This document shows, piece by piece, positions 38,196-45,973 of a DNA stretch of 64,000 nucleotides. Where the stretch lies: the NCBI RefSeq assembly GCF_028736235.1, contig NZ_CP117884.1, forward strand, positions 1,674,001-1,738,000, written 5' to 3'. The position numbers and the translations under genes are program-made. The notes beneath the pieces were generated by a model. It saw only the letters and a program-made list of their open reading frames with translations, had not been told where the DNA came from and made no database searches. Every line of letters begins with the position of its first letter. The first letter of the stretch is position 1. This DNA is from Lacticaseibacillus pabuli. GTDB lineage: Bacteria > Bacillota > Bacilli > Lactobacillales > Lactobacillaceae.

Positions 38196-38263
38196 GACCG
38201 TTTGACCGAATTTGAATTTATTTGACCGTTTTTGCTTGCATGTAAGCGGTTAATAGGTATAAT
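38196..38263 (+). promoter_or_regulatory. fruR-fruK-fruA promoter with repeated TTTGACCG motifs and a cre-like site
   Basis: A -35 TTGCAT (38236-38241) and -10 TATAAT (38258-38263) are 16 bp apart. GACCG at 38196-38200, TTTGACCG at 38201-38208 and TTTGACCG at 38221-38228 lie upstream and could bind the DeoR-type FruR. TGTAAGCGGTTAAT (38241-38254) is an imperfect cre, the CcpA site, in the spacer. Both assignments are inferred. Confidence 0.55.
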
Positions 38264-38285
38264 AGCCTTTGTGAGGTGATAGAAA

Positions 38286-39035
38286 GTGCTTACAGAAGAA
38301 AGAAAACGAAAGATTTTGACCGAACTTGACCATGATGGGGTCGTTCAACTCCGTAGTTTAACGACACTGCTGAACGCTTCCGAATCAACGGTACGCCGCG
38401 ATCTGGGCGAGCTCGAGAACGAGGGCTTGCTGCGGCGGGTCCACGGTGGTGCGGAACGCACGGGCAGTCTCACAGCAGAGGCCGGCGTTCAGGAAAAGGC
38501 AACGGTCCACACCGCAGCCAAGCTCGCCATCGCGCGCGCCGCGGTCCAGTTAGTTGAAGAAGGCGCCATGATTTTCCTCGACGCCGGCACGAGTACCGCC
38601 GCGATGATTCCCCTACTACGGGGCAAGGACGTTACCGTGGTCACGATTGGGGTCGATAATGCCTCCCTGCTCGCCGACTACGGGATTAAAACCATCTTGC
38701 TCGGCGGCACGGTCAAGCCACTCACCAAAGCGGTGATTGGCGCCGAGGCCGTCCGTTCACTGAGTCAGTACCGCTTCAACGTCGCCTTCCTCGGGACAAA
38801 CGGGGTCCATGCCGTTTATGGCACAACCACGCCTGACCCCGAAGAAGCTGCCGTTAAACGGGTCGCTGCCGCACAGAGCGCCCAATCCGTGGTTCTCGCT
38901 GATTCCAGCAAATTCGGTTCCGTTTCCTTCGCGCAAATTCTTCCGATTAGTGATGCACTTATCATCACCGATGACGTCAGCCAGCTGGACGATGCGTTCG
39001 GCCGGTTGAAAAACATCAAGGAGGCAGCAAATTGA
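38286..39035 (+). CDS. fruR: DeoR-family transcriptional regulator of the fructose operon
   Basis: The N-terminal DeoR helix-turn-helix (residues 1-55; ERKRKILTEL, SESTVRRDLGELE) is followed by a DeoRC sensor domain (about 75-235; IFLDAGTSTAAMIPLL and GTNGVH) that binds phosphorylated sugars. The start is GTG with GAGGTGAT upstream. As first gene of fruR-fruK-fruA it should repress the operon and release on fructose-1-phosphate. Its stop overlaps the fruK start. Confidence 0.93.
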   Translation: MLTEERKRKILTELDHDGVVQLRSLTTLLNASESTVRRDLGELENEGLLRRVHGGAERTGSLTAEAGVQEKATVHTAAKLAIARAAVQLVEEGAMIFLDAGTSTAAMIPLLRGKDVTVVTIGVDNASLLADYGIKTILLGGTVKPLTKAVIGAEAVRSLSQYRFNVAFLGTNGVHAVYGTTTPDPEEAAVKRVAAAQSAQSVVLADSSKFGSVSFAQILPISDALIITDDVSQLDDAFGRLKNIKEAAN

Positions 39036-39955
39036 TTTACAGCGTAACCATCAATCCGGCCATCGACTATGTCATTGGTTTACCTAATCTAGAATTAGGA
39101 CTAGTCAACCGGCTCGAATCCGCCATTAAGCTCCCTGGTGGCAAGGGCATTAACGTCTCACGTGTCCTGAAAGAATTAAACATCCCCACCACTGCCTGGG
39201 GCTTTACCGGCGGCTTTACCGGTAAGTTCCTCGAGTACAGCCTGAACGAACTCGGCCTCAGCTGCGACTTCACCCGCATTGCGGGCGACACCCGCGTAAA
39301 CGTCAAGCTCAAGTCTCAGACGGAAACCGAGCTGAACGCACCCGGCCCGCACATTAGCGCCATCGAAATCGACGCCTTCCGCGCCAAATTCGCGAAACTG
39401 CGTCCCGGAGATGTTGTTGTTATGGCTGGTAGCATTCCCGCCGGTTTACCCGAGAGCTTCTATCGCGACTTAATTCCGCTGATTCGCGAGCACGGTGCGG
39501 AATTTGTCATTGATACCACGGGCAAAGCCCTACGCGACACCTTGCCGCTGGAACCGCTCGTGGTCAAACCTAACCACCACGAACTCGCCGATTTGTTTGG
39601 TGATCCGGAGTACCCGAACATCCAAGCGACCGTTAAAGCCGGTCGCAAGCTACTGAAGATGGGCGCCAAACACGTGCTCATCTCTATGGCGGGTGCCGGA
39701 GCCCTCCTCATCACGCAGGACAAGGCTTGGCACGGTACCGCAGCAAAGGATACCGTCAAGAACTCCGTGGGGGCGGGTGACTCAATGCTCGCCGGATTTA
39801 CCGGCACCTTTGCCGAAACCGGCGACGAGCTACTCAGTTTCAAACGTTCCCTGGCTTGTGGTAGCGCGACGGCCTTCTCAACAGACCTGGCCACCGCAGC
39901 AAAGATCAAGCAGGTTGAAGCAACGATTAATATAGAAGAAGTTAAGGAGAATTAG
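39032..39955 (+). CDS. fruK: 1-Phosphofructokinase
   Basis: FruK converts fructose-1-phosphate to fructose-1,6-bisphosphate. This 307-residue PfkB-family protein has the N-terminal signature VTINPAIDYVIGL, PGGKGINVSRVLKEL, and the catalytic C-terminal motif SVGAGDSMLAGFTG with the Asp base. The start is TTG, overlapping the fruR stop and preceded by AAGGAGG. fruA follows after one base. Confidence 0.95.
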   Translation: MIYSVTINPAIDYVIGLPNLELGLVNRLESAIKLPGGKGINVSRVLKELNIPTTAWGFTGGFTGKFLEYSLNELGLSCDFTRIAGDTRVNVKLKSQTETELNAPGPHISAIEIDAFRAKFAKLRPGDVVVMAGSIPAGLPESFYRDLIPLIREHGAEFVIDTTGKALRDTLPLEPLVVKPNHHELADLFGDPEYPNIQATVKAGRKLLKMGAKHVLISMAGAGALLITQDKAWHGTAAKDTVKNSVGAGDSMLAGFTGTFAETGDELLSFKRSLACGSATAFSTDLATAAKIKQVEATINIEEVKEN

Positions 39956-39956
39956 C

Positions 39957-41894
39957 ATGGATATTCGTGATTTGCTCCGCGAAGACATCATGATCATGGA
40001 TCTCAAAGCCACCGACAAGGCTGGGGTCATTGATGAAATGGTATCAAAGTACGCGGCGAGCGGGATTATTACCGACGCCGATCTTTACAAGCAAGATATT
40101 TTAAAGCGTGAGGCCGAATCCACCACCGGGATTGGCGATGGGATCGCAATGCCGCACGCCAAGGATAAGGCTGTCAGTCAGGCCGCCGTCCTCTTTGCCA
40201 AGAGTGCAGCTGGCGTTGACTACGACGCGCTGGACGGTGCGCCTGTCCACCTGTTCTTCATGATTGCCGCCCCCGAAGGTGCTGACAACACGCATCTCGC
40301 CGCACTTTCCGCCCTGTCTTCCCTCCTCATCAACCCCGACCTGGTCGCTCAACTGAACCAAGCCACGACCGCCGATGAAGTGCAGCGCCTCTTCGCTGCC
40401 GCCCAAAAGGCTAAGGACGAAAAGGACGCCGCGGATGAAGCGAAGGAAAAGGCAAGCGCGGCTGCTGCCCAGACGCAGACAACTGCCACCAAGCCTTACA
40501 TCGTCGCCGTAACCGCCTGCCCAACCGGGATTGCGCACACCTACATGGCCGAAGCCGCTTTGAAGGAAACCGCCGAGAAGATGGGCGTGGACATCAAGGT
40601 TGAAACCAACGGCTCTGAAGGGATCAAGCACCGCCTCACAGCTGACGATATCAAGCGTGCTGACGGGGTCATCATTGCCGCTGACAAAAAGGTCGAGATG
40701 GACCGTTTCGCCGGTAAGCACCTGATTAACCACCCCGTTATCGACGGGATTAAGAAGCCTGGCGAACTCATTCAGGACACCCTGGATGAAAAAGGCGGTA
40801 TCTTCGCCGCAACGGGTAATGATGACAGTGGCGCCGCCGAAGAAACAGGCGGTAGCCTCTGGAATCGTATCTACAAAGACCTGATGAACGGTGTGTCCAA
40901 CATGCTGCCATTCGTTGTCGGTGGTGGGATTATCATGGCCATCTCCTTCATCTTTGAGCAGTGGGCTGGGCCAAAGTCAGGGCTCTTCACCTTCACAAAC
41001 AACTTAGGGAACTACGCCTTTAGCTTCCTGGTCCCTGTCCTTGCCGCATACATCGCCATGAGTATTGGTGATCGGCCAGCGCTGATGCCCGGGTTTGTCG
41101 GTGGTTATATGGCCACCCTCGCGCAGGCCTCAGTTCTCAAGGCCAGCAACCCATCCGGTTTCTTAGGCGGTCTGGTTGCTGGGTTTGTCGCTGGTTGGCT
41201 GGTCGTTGGCATGAAGCGCCTCTTCAAGGGCATGCCAAAGTCACTCGACGGGATGAAGACGATTCTGGTCTATCCAGTCATAGGGCTAGCCTTAATCGGC
41301 CTGATAATGTTCTTCATCGTCAATCCAATCTTCGCCGGTATTAACGGTGGTTTGATTCACTGGCTGGAAGGCCTGGGTACTGGTAACGCCATCCTAGTCG
41401 GGACAATCCTGGCAGCGATGATGAGTATCGATATGGGTGGTCCTTTCAACAAGGCGGCTTACACCTTCGCCATTGGGATTTTCTCCGCATCTGGTTACAC
41501 GGATGGTCGCTGGATGGCCGCTGTCATGGTCGGTGGGATGATTCCACCATTGGCAATCGCGCTCGCCTCCACCTTCTTCCCTCAGAAGTTCACCGAACAG
41601 GAACGTCAGTCAGGTTTATCCAACTACGTCCTGGGTCTCACCTTTATCACTGAAGGTGCCATCCCGTTTGCCGCAACCGACCCTGTCCACGTCATCGGAA
41701 GTTCCGTTATCGGTAGTGCCATTGCCGGTGCGCTCACCCAGCTGTTCCACGTCAACGTCCCAGCGCCTCATGGTGGGATTGTCGCCCTGGCCCTGACGAA
41801 CCAGAAGATGGGCTTCCTCATCTCCCTCGTCGTTGGTGCCGTCGTTGCCGGATTGATTCTCGGTATCTGGCGTCCAAAGGCAAAGGAAAACTAA
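39957..41894 (+). CDS. fruA: PTS fructose transporter, fused EIIABC
   Basis: FruA imports fructose and phosphorylates it to fructose-1-phosphate. The IIA domain (about 1-150) has the active His in GIAMPHAKDKAV. An Ala/Lys/Glu-rich linker follows at about 145-180. The IIB domain (about 183-285) has the active Cys in VTACPTGIAHTYMAE. The IIC domain (about 305-640) has some 8-9 helices and GDRPALMPGFVGG. Length is 645 residues. It is the last gene of the fructose operon and ends at the shared terminator at 41908. Confidence 0.96.
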   Translation: MDIRDLLREDIMIMDLKATDKAGVIDEMVSKYAASGIITDADLYKQDILKREAESTTGIGDGIAMPHAKDKAVSQAAVLFAKSAAGVDYDALDGAPVHLFFMIAAPEGADNTHLAALSALSSLLINPDLVAQLNQATTADEVQRLFAAAQKAKDEKDAADEAKEKASAAAAQTQTTATKPYIVAVTACPTGIAHTYMAEAALKETAEKMGVDIKVETNGSEGIKHRLTADDIKRADGVIIAADKKVEMDRFAGKHLINHPVIDGIKKPGELIQDTLDEKGGIFAATGNDDSGAAEETGGSLWNRIYKDLMNGVSNMLPFVVGGGIIMAISFIFEQWAGPKSGLFTFTNNLGNYAFSFLVPVLAAYIAMSIGDRPALMPGFVGGYMATLAQASVLKASNPSGFLGGLVAGFVAGWLVVGMKRLFKGMPKSLDGMKTILVYPVIGLALIGLIMFFIVNPIFAGINGGLIHWLEGLGTGNAILVGTILAAMMSIDMGGPFNKAAYTFAIGIFSASGYTDGRWMAAVMVGGMIPPLAIALASTFFPQKFTEQERQSGLSNYVLGLTFITEGAIPFAATDPVHVIGSSVIGSAIAGALTQLFHVNVPAPHGGIVALALTNQKMGFLISLVVGAVVAGLILGIWRPKAKEN

Positions 41895-41907
41895 ATTGGT
41901 GCCAATC

Positions 41908-41937
41908 AAAAAGACAGCTCATGCGAGCTGTCTTTTT
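41908..41937. terminator. Bidirectional terminator between fruA and the amino acid permease
   Basis: AAAAAGACAGCTC pairs perfectly with GAGCTGTCTTTTT around ATGC. Confidence 0.93.
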
Positions 41938-41938
41938 A

Positions 41939-43297
41939 TTATGCCGGCGTGTGACTCGCATGCCAGCGTTGAACGCCGTAAACCAAGCCAATCCAGATGG
42001 CAGCAGCGATGGTTGCCACGGCCGTTGCCTCGGTGCACAGCATGATGACCACTACGGCTGCCAGAAACAGGAGCACGATGATGTCGCCCAACGGATGGAA
42101 AGGGGCCTTAAACGTACTGCCCTCAGGATGACGTTGCCGGAACCGCAAGTGGGCTAGTACAATCATGGCCCAAACAAAGAGGAAACTGACTGTCGCAACA
42201 CTCGAAACCAAAGCGAATACAGCGCCTGGCAGGAACAAGTTCAGGATGACCGCGATGGCAATGATTGCCGTTGAGAGCACGATGGCGCGAGCCGGCACCT
42301 GCGTGTGGGACAATTTGGCCAACCGCTTCACCCGTGGGTTCGTACTCGTGACCGTCAGACTGAGTAACATCCGCCCGGTACTAAACAGGCTAGAGTTGCA
42401 GGCCGATGCCGCCGCAGTTAGGACGACAAAGTTAATAATATCACCCGCATACGGAATCCCGACTTGGCGGAAAACCTGTACGAAGGGACTGTTGTCAGGA
42501 CTCACCGCCGTCCAAGGATTAATTGTCATGATAACTAGCAGCGCACCGATGTAAAACAGGATGACGCGCACGGGCAACTTATTAATCGCATCGGGAATCG
42601 TCTTCCCAGGATCTGCGGTTTCACCGGCTGTCATCCCCACCATTTCGATTCCGGTGAAGGCAAAGACAACCATCTGAAAGCTGAGCAGGAAACCACCCGC
42701 TCCGGTCGGGAAGAAGCCACCGTGTGTCCACAGATTCGAGACCTTCGCAGTTCCGTACGGCGTTGGCTGGTGAATAATCAGCAGGACAACCCCCACCGCA
42801 ATCAGGGCGAGAATCGCGACCACTTTGATTAATGAGAACCAGAACTCCGCCTCACCGAACAAGCCGACTGAAACGAGGTTCAACAGTAATAACACAACCA
42901 GCACCACCAATCCTGGCAACCACTGCGGTAGTGCCGGCCACCAGTTACGGACATACACCCCGATCGCGGTGACCTCGGCCATTGCCAGCGCCAGCCAGCA
43001 GACCCAGTACGTCCATCCGGTCACGACGGCCCAGTTTGGCCCGACGTATTCCCGGATGCTTTCGATGAACGAGCGCTGCTTCAGATTCGACACCAACAGC
43101 TCGCCCAGCGCGCGCATGATCAGGAAACAAATCACGCCCGTTATCAGGTACGCTAGCACGATGGCGGGACCCGCGCGGTGGATGGATTGACCGGCACCCA
43201 GGAACAAACCGGTTCCTATCGTGCCCCCAATCGCCATCAGTTGAATGTGCCGACTCTTCAGATTTCGTGCCAATTCCGGCTGTGCTTGCTGTGCCAT
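41939..43297 (-). CDS. APC-superfamily amino acid permease
   Basis: This 452-residue permease of the amino acid transporter (AAT) family has 12 hydrophobic helices. The N-terminal consensus LKSRHIQLMAIGGTIGTGLFLGAG (residues 12-35) is diagnostic. The branch containing CycA (D-serine/alanine/glycine) and histidine or aromatic permeases is likely; the substrate is not fixed. It is monocistronic, with GAAGGAGC before the ATG. Confidence 0.92.
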   Translation of the reverse strand: MAQQAQPELARNLKSRHIQLMAIGGTIGTGLFLGAGQSIHRAGPAIVLAYLITGVICFLIMRALGELLVSNLKQRSFIESIREYVGPNWAVVTGWTYWVCWLALAMAEVTAIGVYVRNWWPALPQWLPGLVVLVVLLLLNLVSVGLFGEAEFWFSLIKVVAILALIAVGVVLLIIHQPTPYGTAKVSNLWTHGGFFPTGAGGFLLSFQMVVFAFTGIEMVGMTAGETADPGKTIPDAINKLPVRVILFYIGALLVIMTINPWTAVSPDNSPFVQVFRQVGIPYAGDIINFVVLTAAASACNSSLFSTGRMLLSLTVTSTNPRVKRLAKLSHTQVPARAIVLSTAIIAIAVILNLFLPGAVFALVSSVATVSFLFVWAMIVLAHLRFRQRHPEGSTFKAPFHPLGDIIVLLFLAAVVVIMLCTEATAVATIAAAIWIGLVYGVQRWHASHTPA

Positions 43298-43328
43298 GAC
43301 TGCGCTCCTTCAAAAACGTAATACTAAA

Positions 43329-43357
43329 ATTATACACAAGTGTTTACAAGTTGTGAA
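43329..43357 (-). promoter_or_regulatory. Promoter of the amino acid permease
   Basis: On the minus strand TTCACA (43352-43357) and TATAAT (43329-43334) are 17 bp apart, 32 bp before the start codon. The rest of the region to 43548 (about 190 bp) shows nothing I can support. Confidence 0.65.
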
Positions 43358-43548
43358 CTAACAATCCGTGCTACCAAAGATGCTTAACGTTCATTGCAGT
43401 TCACCACCCATTAAACCTTTATCAAGCGTGCTGACGCAAGGCGTTTCAGGTAGTTACCGCATGCGGGTACGCCACAATCCGCGCCAGACGCCAGCTCATG
43501 AACTATCGGAAACTATTTAAATGTTAAGTGAATCCCGTTCACCTTACT

Positions 43549-43586
43549 AAAAAGCAGGTCCAGACTGGCTCGTCTGCACCTGCTCC
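43549..43586 (-). terminator. Rho-independent terminator after the MFS gene
   Basis: On the minus strand AGCAGGT-CAGAC pairs with GTCTG-ACCTGCT and a T-run follows. It lies 10 bp after the MFS stop. Confidence 0.85.
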
Positions 43587-43595
43587 CGTTTGCGT

Positions 43596-44777
43596 TCAGT
43601 CGTGCTTGTTAGAATTCCGCCTCAAACGGACCAGTAGGGGCACCATGATGAGGATGAGCGCCACCCCCAGCAGAGCATTGGCAAGATTAAAGCCAAGCCG
43701 GTCCACCAGCCACCCTGTCAGTGGAAACAGGACGATCATAATGATGGAGAAAACCATGCTGGCAACACTGAGCAGTGTCGCGCGTTGGGCGCTCGGCACC
43801 AGGGCGTTGTAGTAACTGCTGAACAGCGGGTACAGCAACGCCACGATGCTCATGCTGAGCAGGTAGAGCGCAAGCATCCCCGGTAACCAGTGAAAGCCCG
43901 TCAATAGCAGGCACAGCGCCATTAAACTACCTATGCCGCTAATCAGCTGTGCCTTGGTGAAATGCTTCTGTAGCCATGGGGTGAGCTGGACCGCAAGCAC
44001 GTTGACCCCCGCGCCGGCAAGCATCAGCGCAGAGATGGCCCAACTACTGAAGTGACGCACGGACATCACGTCCTGAAAATAATAGTAATACCCGGTCCCC
44101 AAGGCACTGATGCTCGCATCGACCATGATCAGGTTGCGTAGCAGTTTGTTCGTGCGTAGCACCTGCCATGCGCCGCGGACAATGTCAGTTGTCCCCTGTC
44201 GCTCGTGCGGTGCACCTGCACGCTGTGGTTCTTGCAGGAAGTAGAGCATCATCGCGGTTGCAGCGGCAATCGCAATCGCGATGATATAAGTGAAGTTAAA
44301 GTGCCAATGCACAAAGAATCCAGCGAGCACCGCACCACTCGCGGACGCAATCTCTGTCATGGTTGCGCTCATACTGGTCGCGCGCGCATAGGCACCCTCG
44401 CGCCCTGCGACCGGTAGCGATTCATAAATAAATGCTTCAAGGCTCCCAGATTGCAGGTTATAACTGAATGCGCTGATTATGAAACTGATGGCAAACCACC
44501 AGAAGGAATGACCGATTAGCATTAACAACGCAGAAATGATGGCAGCCAGTCGTCCCCAAATCAGAACCGTTTTGTAGCCAAAGCGGTCTGCCAAAATGCC
44601 ACTAGGAACTTCGAAGATAAAACTGCCGACGTGAAAAATGCTTTCACACATCCCGATGAGGACCAGTGGCAAGCCTTGTTGCCCGAGATACATGACCCAT
44701 AGGCTGGTAATGCCAAAGAAGGCCGTGAAACTATAGATATACGCACCAATCAGGTTGCGTTTTGTATTAATTGTCAT
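43596..44777 (-). CDS. MFS transporter (drug-efflux type) behind a leader-peptide attenuator
   Basis: The start at 44777 (MTINTKRNLIGAYIYSF) has GAAGGGA 7 nt upstream, giving 393 residues and about 12 helices. The motif-A-like loop FEVPSGILADRFGYKTVL between helices 2 and 3 marks the MFS. The best guess is an efflux protein: no sugar-porter signature is seen and the branch resembles drug-resistance MFS proteins. No substrate is known. Its coding region is separated from an upstream promoter by a 31-codon ORF and a full terminator at 44803-44832. That is the arrangement of antibiotic-inducible attenuators, and it is the main clue to its role. Confidence 0.88.
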   Translation of the reverse strand: MTINTKRNLIGAYIYSFTAFFGITSLWVMYLGQQGLPLVLIGMCESIFHVGSFIFEVPSGILADRFGYKTVLIWGRLAAIISALLMLIGHSFWWFAISFIISAFSYNLQSGSLEAFIYESLPVAGREGAYARATSMSATMTEIASASGAVLAGFFVHWHFNFTYIIAIAIAAATAMMLYFLQEPQRAGAPHERQGTTDIVRGAWQVLRTNKLLRNLIMVDASISALGTGYYYYFQDVMSVRHFSSWAISALMLAGAGVNVLAVQLTPWLQKHFTKAQLISGIGSLMALCLLLTGFHWLPGMLALYLLSMSIVALLYPLFSSYYNALVPSAQRATLLSVASMVFSIIMIVLFPLTGWLVDRLGFNLANALLGVALILIMVPLLVRLRRNSNKHD

Positions 44778-44802
44778 GATAGATCCCTTCAAACGGCGTC
44801 AA

Positions 44803-44832
44803 AAAAGGGGAACAGCCAGCGCTGTTCCCCTT
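44803..44832 (-). terminator. Terminator in the leader of the MFS gene
   Basis: On the minus strand AAGGGGAACAGC pairs perfectly with GCTGTTCCCCTT around GCTG (bases CAGC on +), followed by TTTTTT. It lies after the 31-codon ORF and 26 bp before the MFS start, so transcription must read through it to reach the transporter. Confidence 0.92.
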
Positions 44833-44861
44833 CGAGGTCCGCCTTTGCCGTAAAGTGTCGA

Positions 44862-44957
44862 TTATCGAATTTTGAGCGCACGACGCCCCTGAGCGGCAAA
44901 AATGTTGGCAATATTTGCATGTTCATATCCAAAATCGACGCTAACTTTACTGGTCAT
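44862..44957 (-). CDS. Probable 31-residue leader peptide of the MFS transporter
   Basis: The ORF begins with ATG at 44957, has GGGAGG 5 nt upstream, and ends with TAA at 44862. The peptide starts MTSKVSVDFGYEHANIANIF and ends in a basic stretch, QGRRALKIR. I know no family for it. Its own promoter precedes it and a strong terminator follows, so the unit can be made without the transporter. A long helix can form between codons 3-8 (44934-44950) and the stop region (44850-44862), so a stalled ribosome would change RNA folding. It could be a free-standing small protein instead. Confidence 0.7.
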   Translation of the reverse strand: MTSKVSVDFGYEHANIANIFAAQGRRALKIR

Positions 44958-44986
44958 GACGGCCTCCCGTTTGAATTGTTGCCATT

Positions 44987-45014
44987 ATTGTACCATGAGC
45001 CACCGCCACGACAA
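44987..45014 (-). promoter_or_regulatory. Promoter of the leader ORF / MFS unit
   Basis: On the minus strand TTGTCG (45009-45014) and TACAAT (44987-44992) are 16 bp apart. It sits between the tRNA-Leu terminator and the leader ORF. Confidence 0.6.
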
Positions 45015-45018
45015 ACAA

Positions 45019-45043
45019 AAAGCGTAGGTCGTCTGACCTACGC
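45019..45043 (-). terminator. Rho-independent terminator after tRNA-Leu
   Basis: On the minus strand AGCGTAGGTC pairs perfectly with GACCTACGCT, followed by TTTTTG. Confidence 0.92.
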
Positions 45044-45052
45044 TTGCTATGA

Positions 45053-45138
45053 TGCGGGTGAAAGGACTTGAACCTTCACGGCCACAATTGGCCATAAGAT
45101 CCTTAATCTTACGCGTCTACCAGTTCCGCCACACCCGC
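45053..45138 (-). tRNA. tRNA-Leu (anticodon AAG)
   Basis: An 86-nt class II tRNA. The acceptor GCGGGTG pairs with CACCCGC. The D arm contains TGGTAGACG. The anticodon stem TAAGA/TCTTA encloses the loop TTAAGGA, giving anticodon AAG. A long variable arm (TGGCCAATTGTGGCC) and the T arm GGTTCAAGTCC follow. The 3' CCA is not encoded. A minus-strand promoter TTGACA (45195-45200) - 17 bp - TAAGAT (45172-45177) lies upstream. Confidence 0.96.
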
Positions 45139-45171
45139 ATTCTGGTATGATATGCCTTAAGCACAAGAAAT

Positions 45172-45200
45172 ATCTTACCGAGAAATGGCCCAATTGTCAA
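45172..45200 (-). promoter_or_regulatory. tRNA-Leu promoter
   Basis: A consensus -35 TTGACA and a -10 TAAGAT with 17-bp spacing lie about 34 bp upstream of the mature tRNA. Confidence 0.8.
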
Positions 45201-45353
45201 CGCCGAAGCGTCGCAAAATTGAAATAATTATCTTACCTAGCAGTGCTTCGGGATGACATTGTTTTCTTTTAATTGGACACACCAGCGGATAACAGATAAG
45301 CTGGCAGTGATTACGAGTGAACCGAATATGTGTAAACACAGGAGGAAATCGTT

Positions 45354-45938
45354 ATGAGTGATTTGGAAGAAATTAATCAATTAGTCGTCTGGGAACGTCA
45401 AACCCGGGTCCGCGGACTCGATGCCGACAACCTTGCCACCTATTGGCCAGACGCAACGGTGACGACAAGCTGGCAAAGTGGTCCCGTCGCGAGTTTCAAC
45501 GGCCAACGTCCCGTCGACTTCGCAACAGATTTACCGATTGTGAGCCGGGTCAGCACGCCCGTCATCCACTTAAACGCGCAAAAGGGCCGCGCCTACGTTG
45601 AATTACCCACCGTCACCAAACATTGGCTCATGATGGGTGGCACGCAGGCCGTTCTGGAATCCTTCATGCGCCTTATTTACCGGGTGGAAAAGCGGCAAGA
45701 CGAGTGGCGGATTAGCGACATGTCTTCAATTAACGAGGCCGACACTTTGGCGCCATGCATTCCCGGAACTGACCTCAACATTGATGTTGCAAAGGCGAAG
45801 ACATTGCGGCCGTCTTACCGCTTCCTCGCCTACACCCGCTTAGCCGCTGGCGGCACCATTAGTCAGGACGGTATCGGGACCGACCGGCCTGAAACTGTGC
45901 AGCCGGTTTACGACAAGGCAGAAGCATGGATTAAATAA
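45354..45938 (+). CDS. NTF2/SnoaL-like domain protein
   Basis: This 194-residue soluble protein starts after AGGAGG. The N-terminal 120 residues follow the NTF2-like pattern: an initial helix (EINQLVVWERQTRVRG), a central YWPDATVTTSW strand, and late strands (RAYVELPTV, RLIYRVEKRQDEWRISDMSSI). Such folds occur in ring-closing cyclases, dehydratases and ligand-binding proteins; the function is not predictable here. The C-terminal 60 residues are less typical. It is monocistronic, ending at 45941-45973. Confidence 0.78.
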   Translation: MSDLEEINQLVVWERQTRVRGLDADNLATYWPDATVTTSWQSGPVASFNGQRPVDFATDLPIVSRVSTPVIHLNAQKGRAYVELPTVTKHWLMMGGTQAVLESFMRLIYRVEKRQDEWRISDMSSINEADTLAPCIPGTDLNIDVAKAKTLRPSYRFLAYTRLAAGGTISQDGIGTDRPETVQPVYDKAEAWIK

Positions 45939-45940
45939 GC

Positions 45941-45973
45941 AAAATGCGCGAGCCAGCCGGCCCGCGCATTTTT
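45941..45973. terminator. Bidirectional terminator
   Basis: AAAATGCGCG pairs with CGCGCATTTT around a GC-rich loop; it lies between convergent genes and overlaps the LysR stop by a base or two. Confidence 0.85.
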
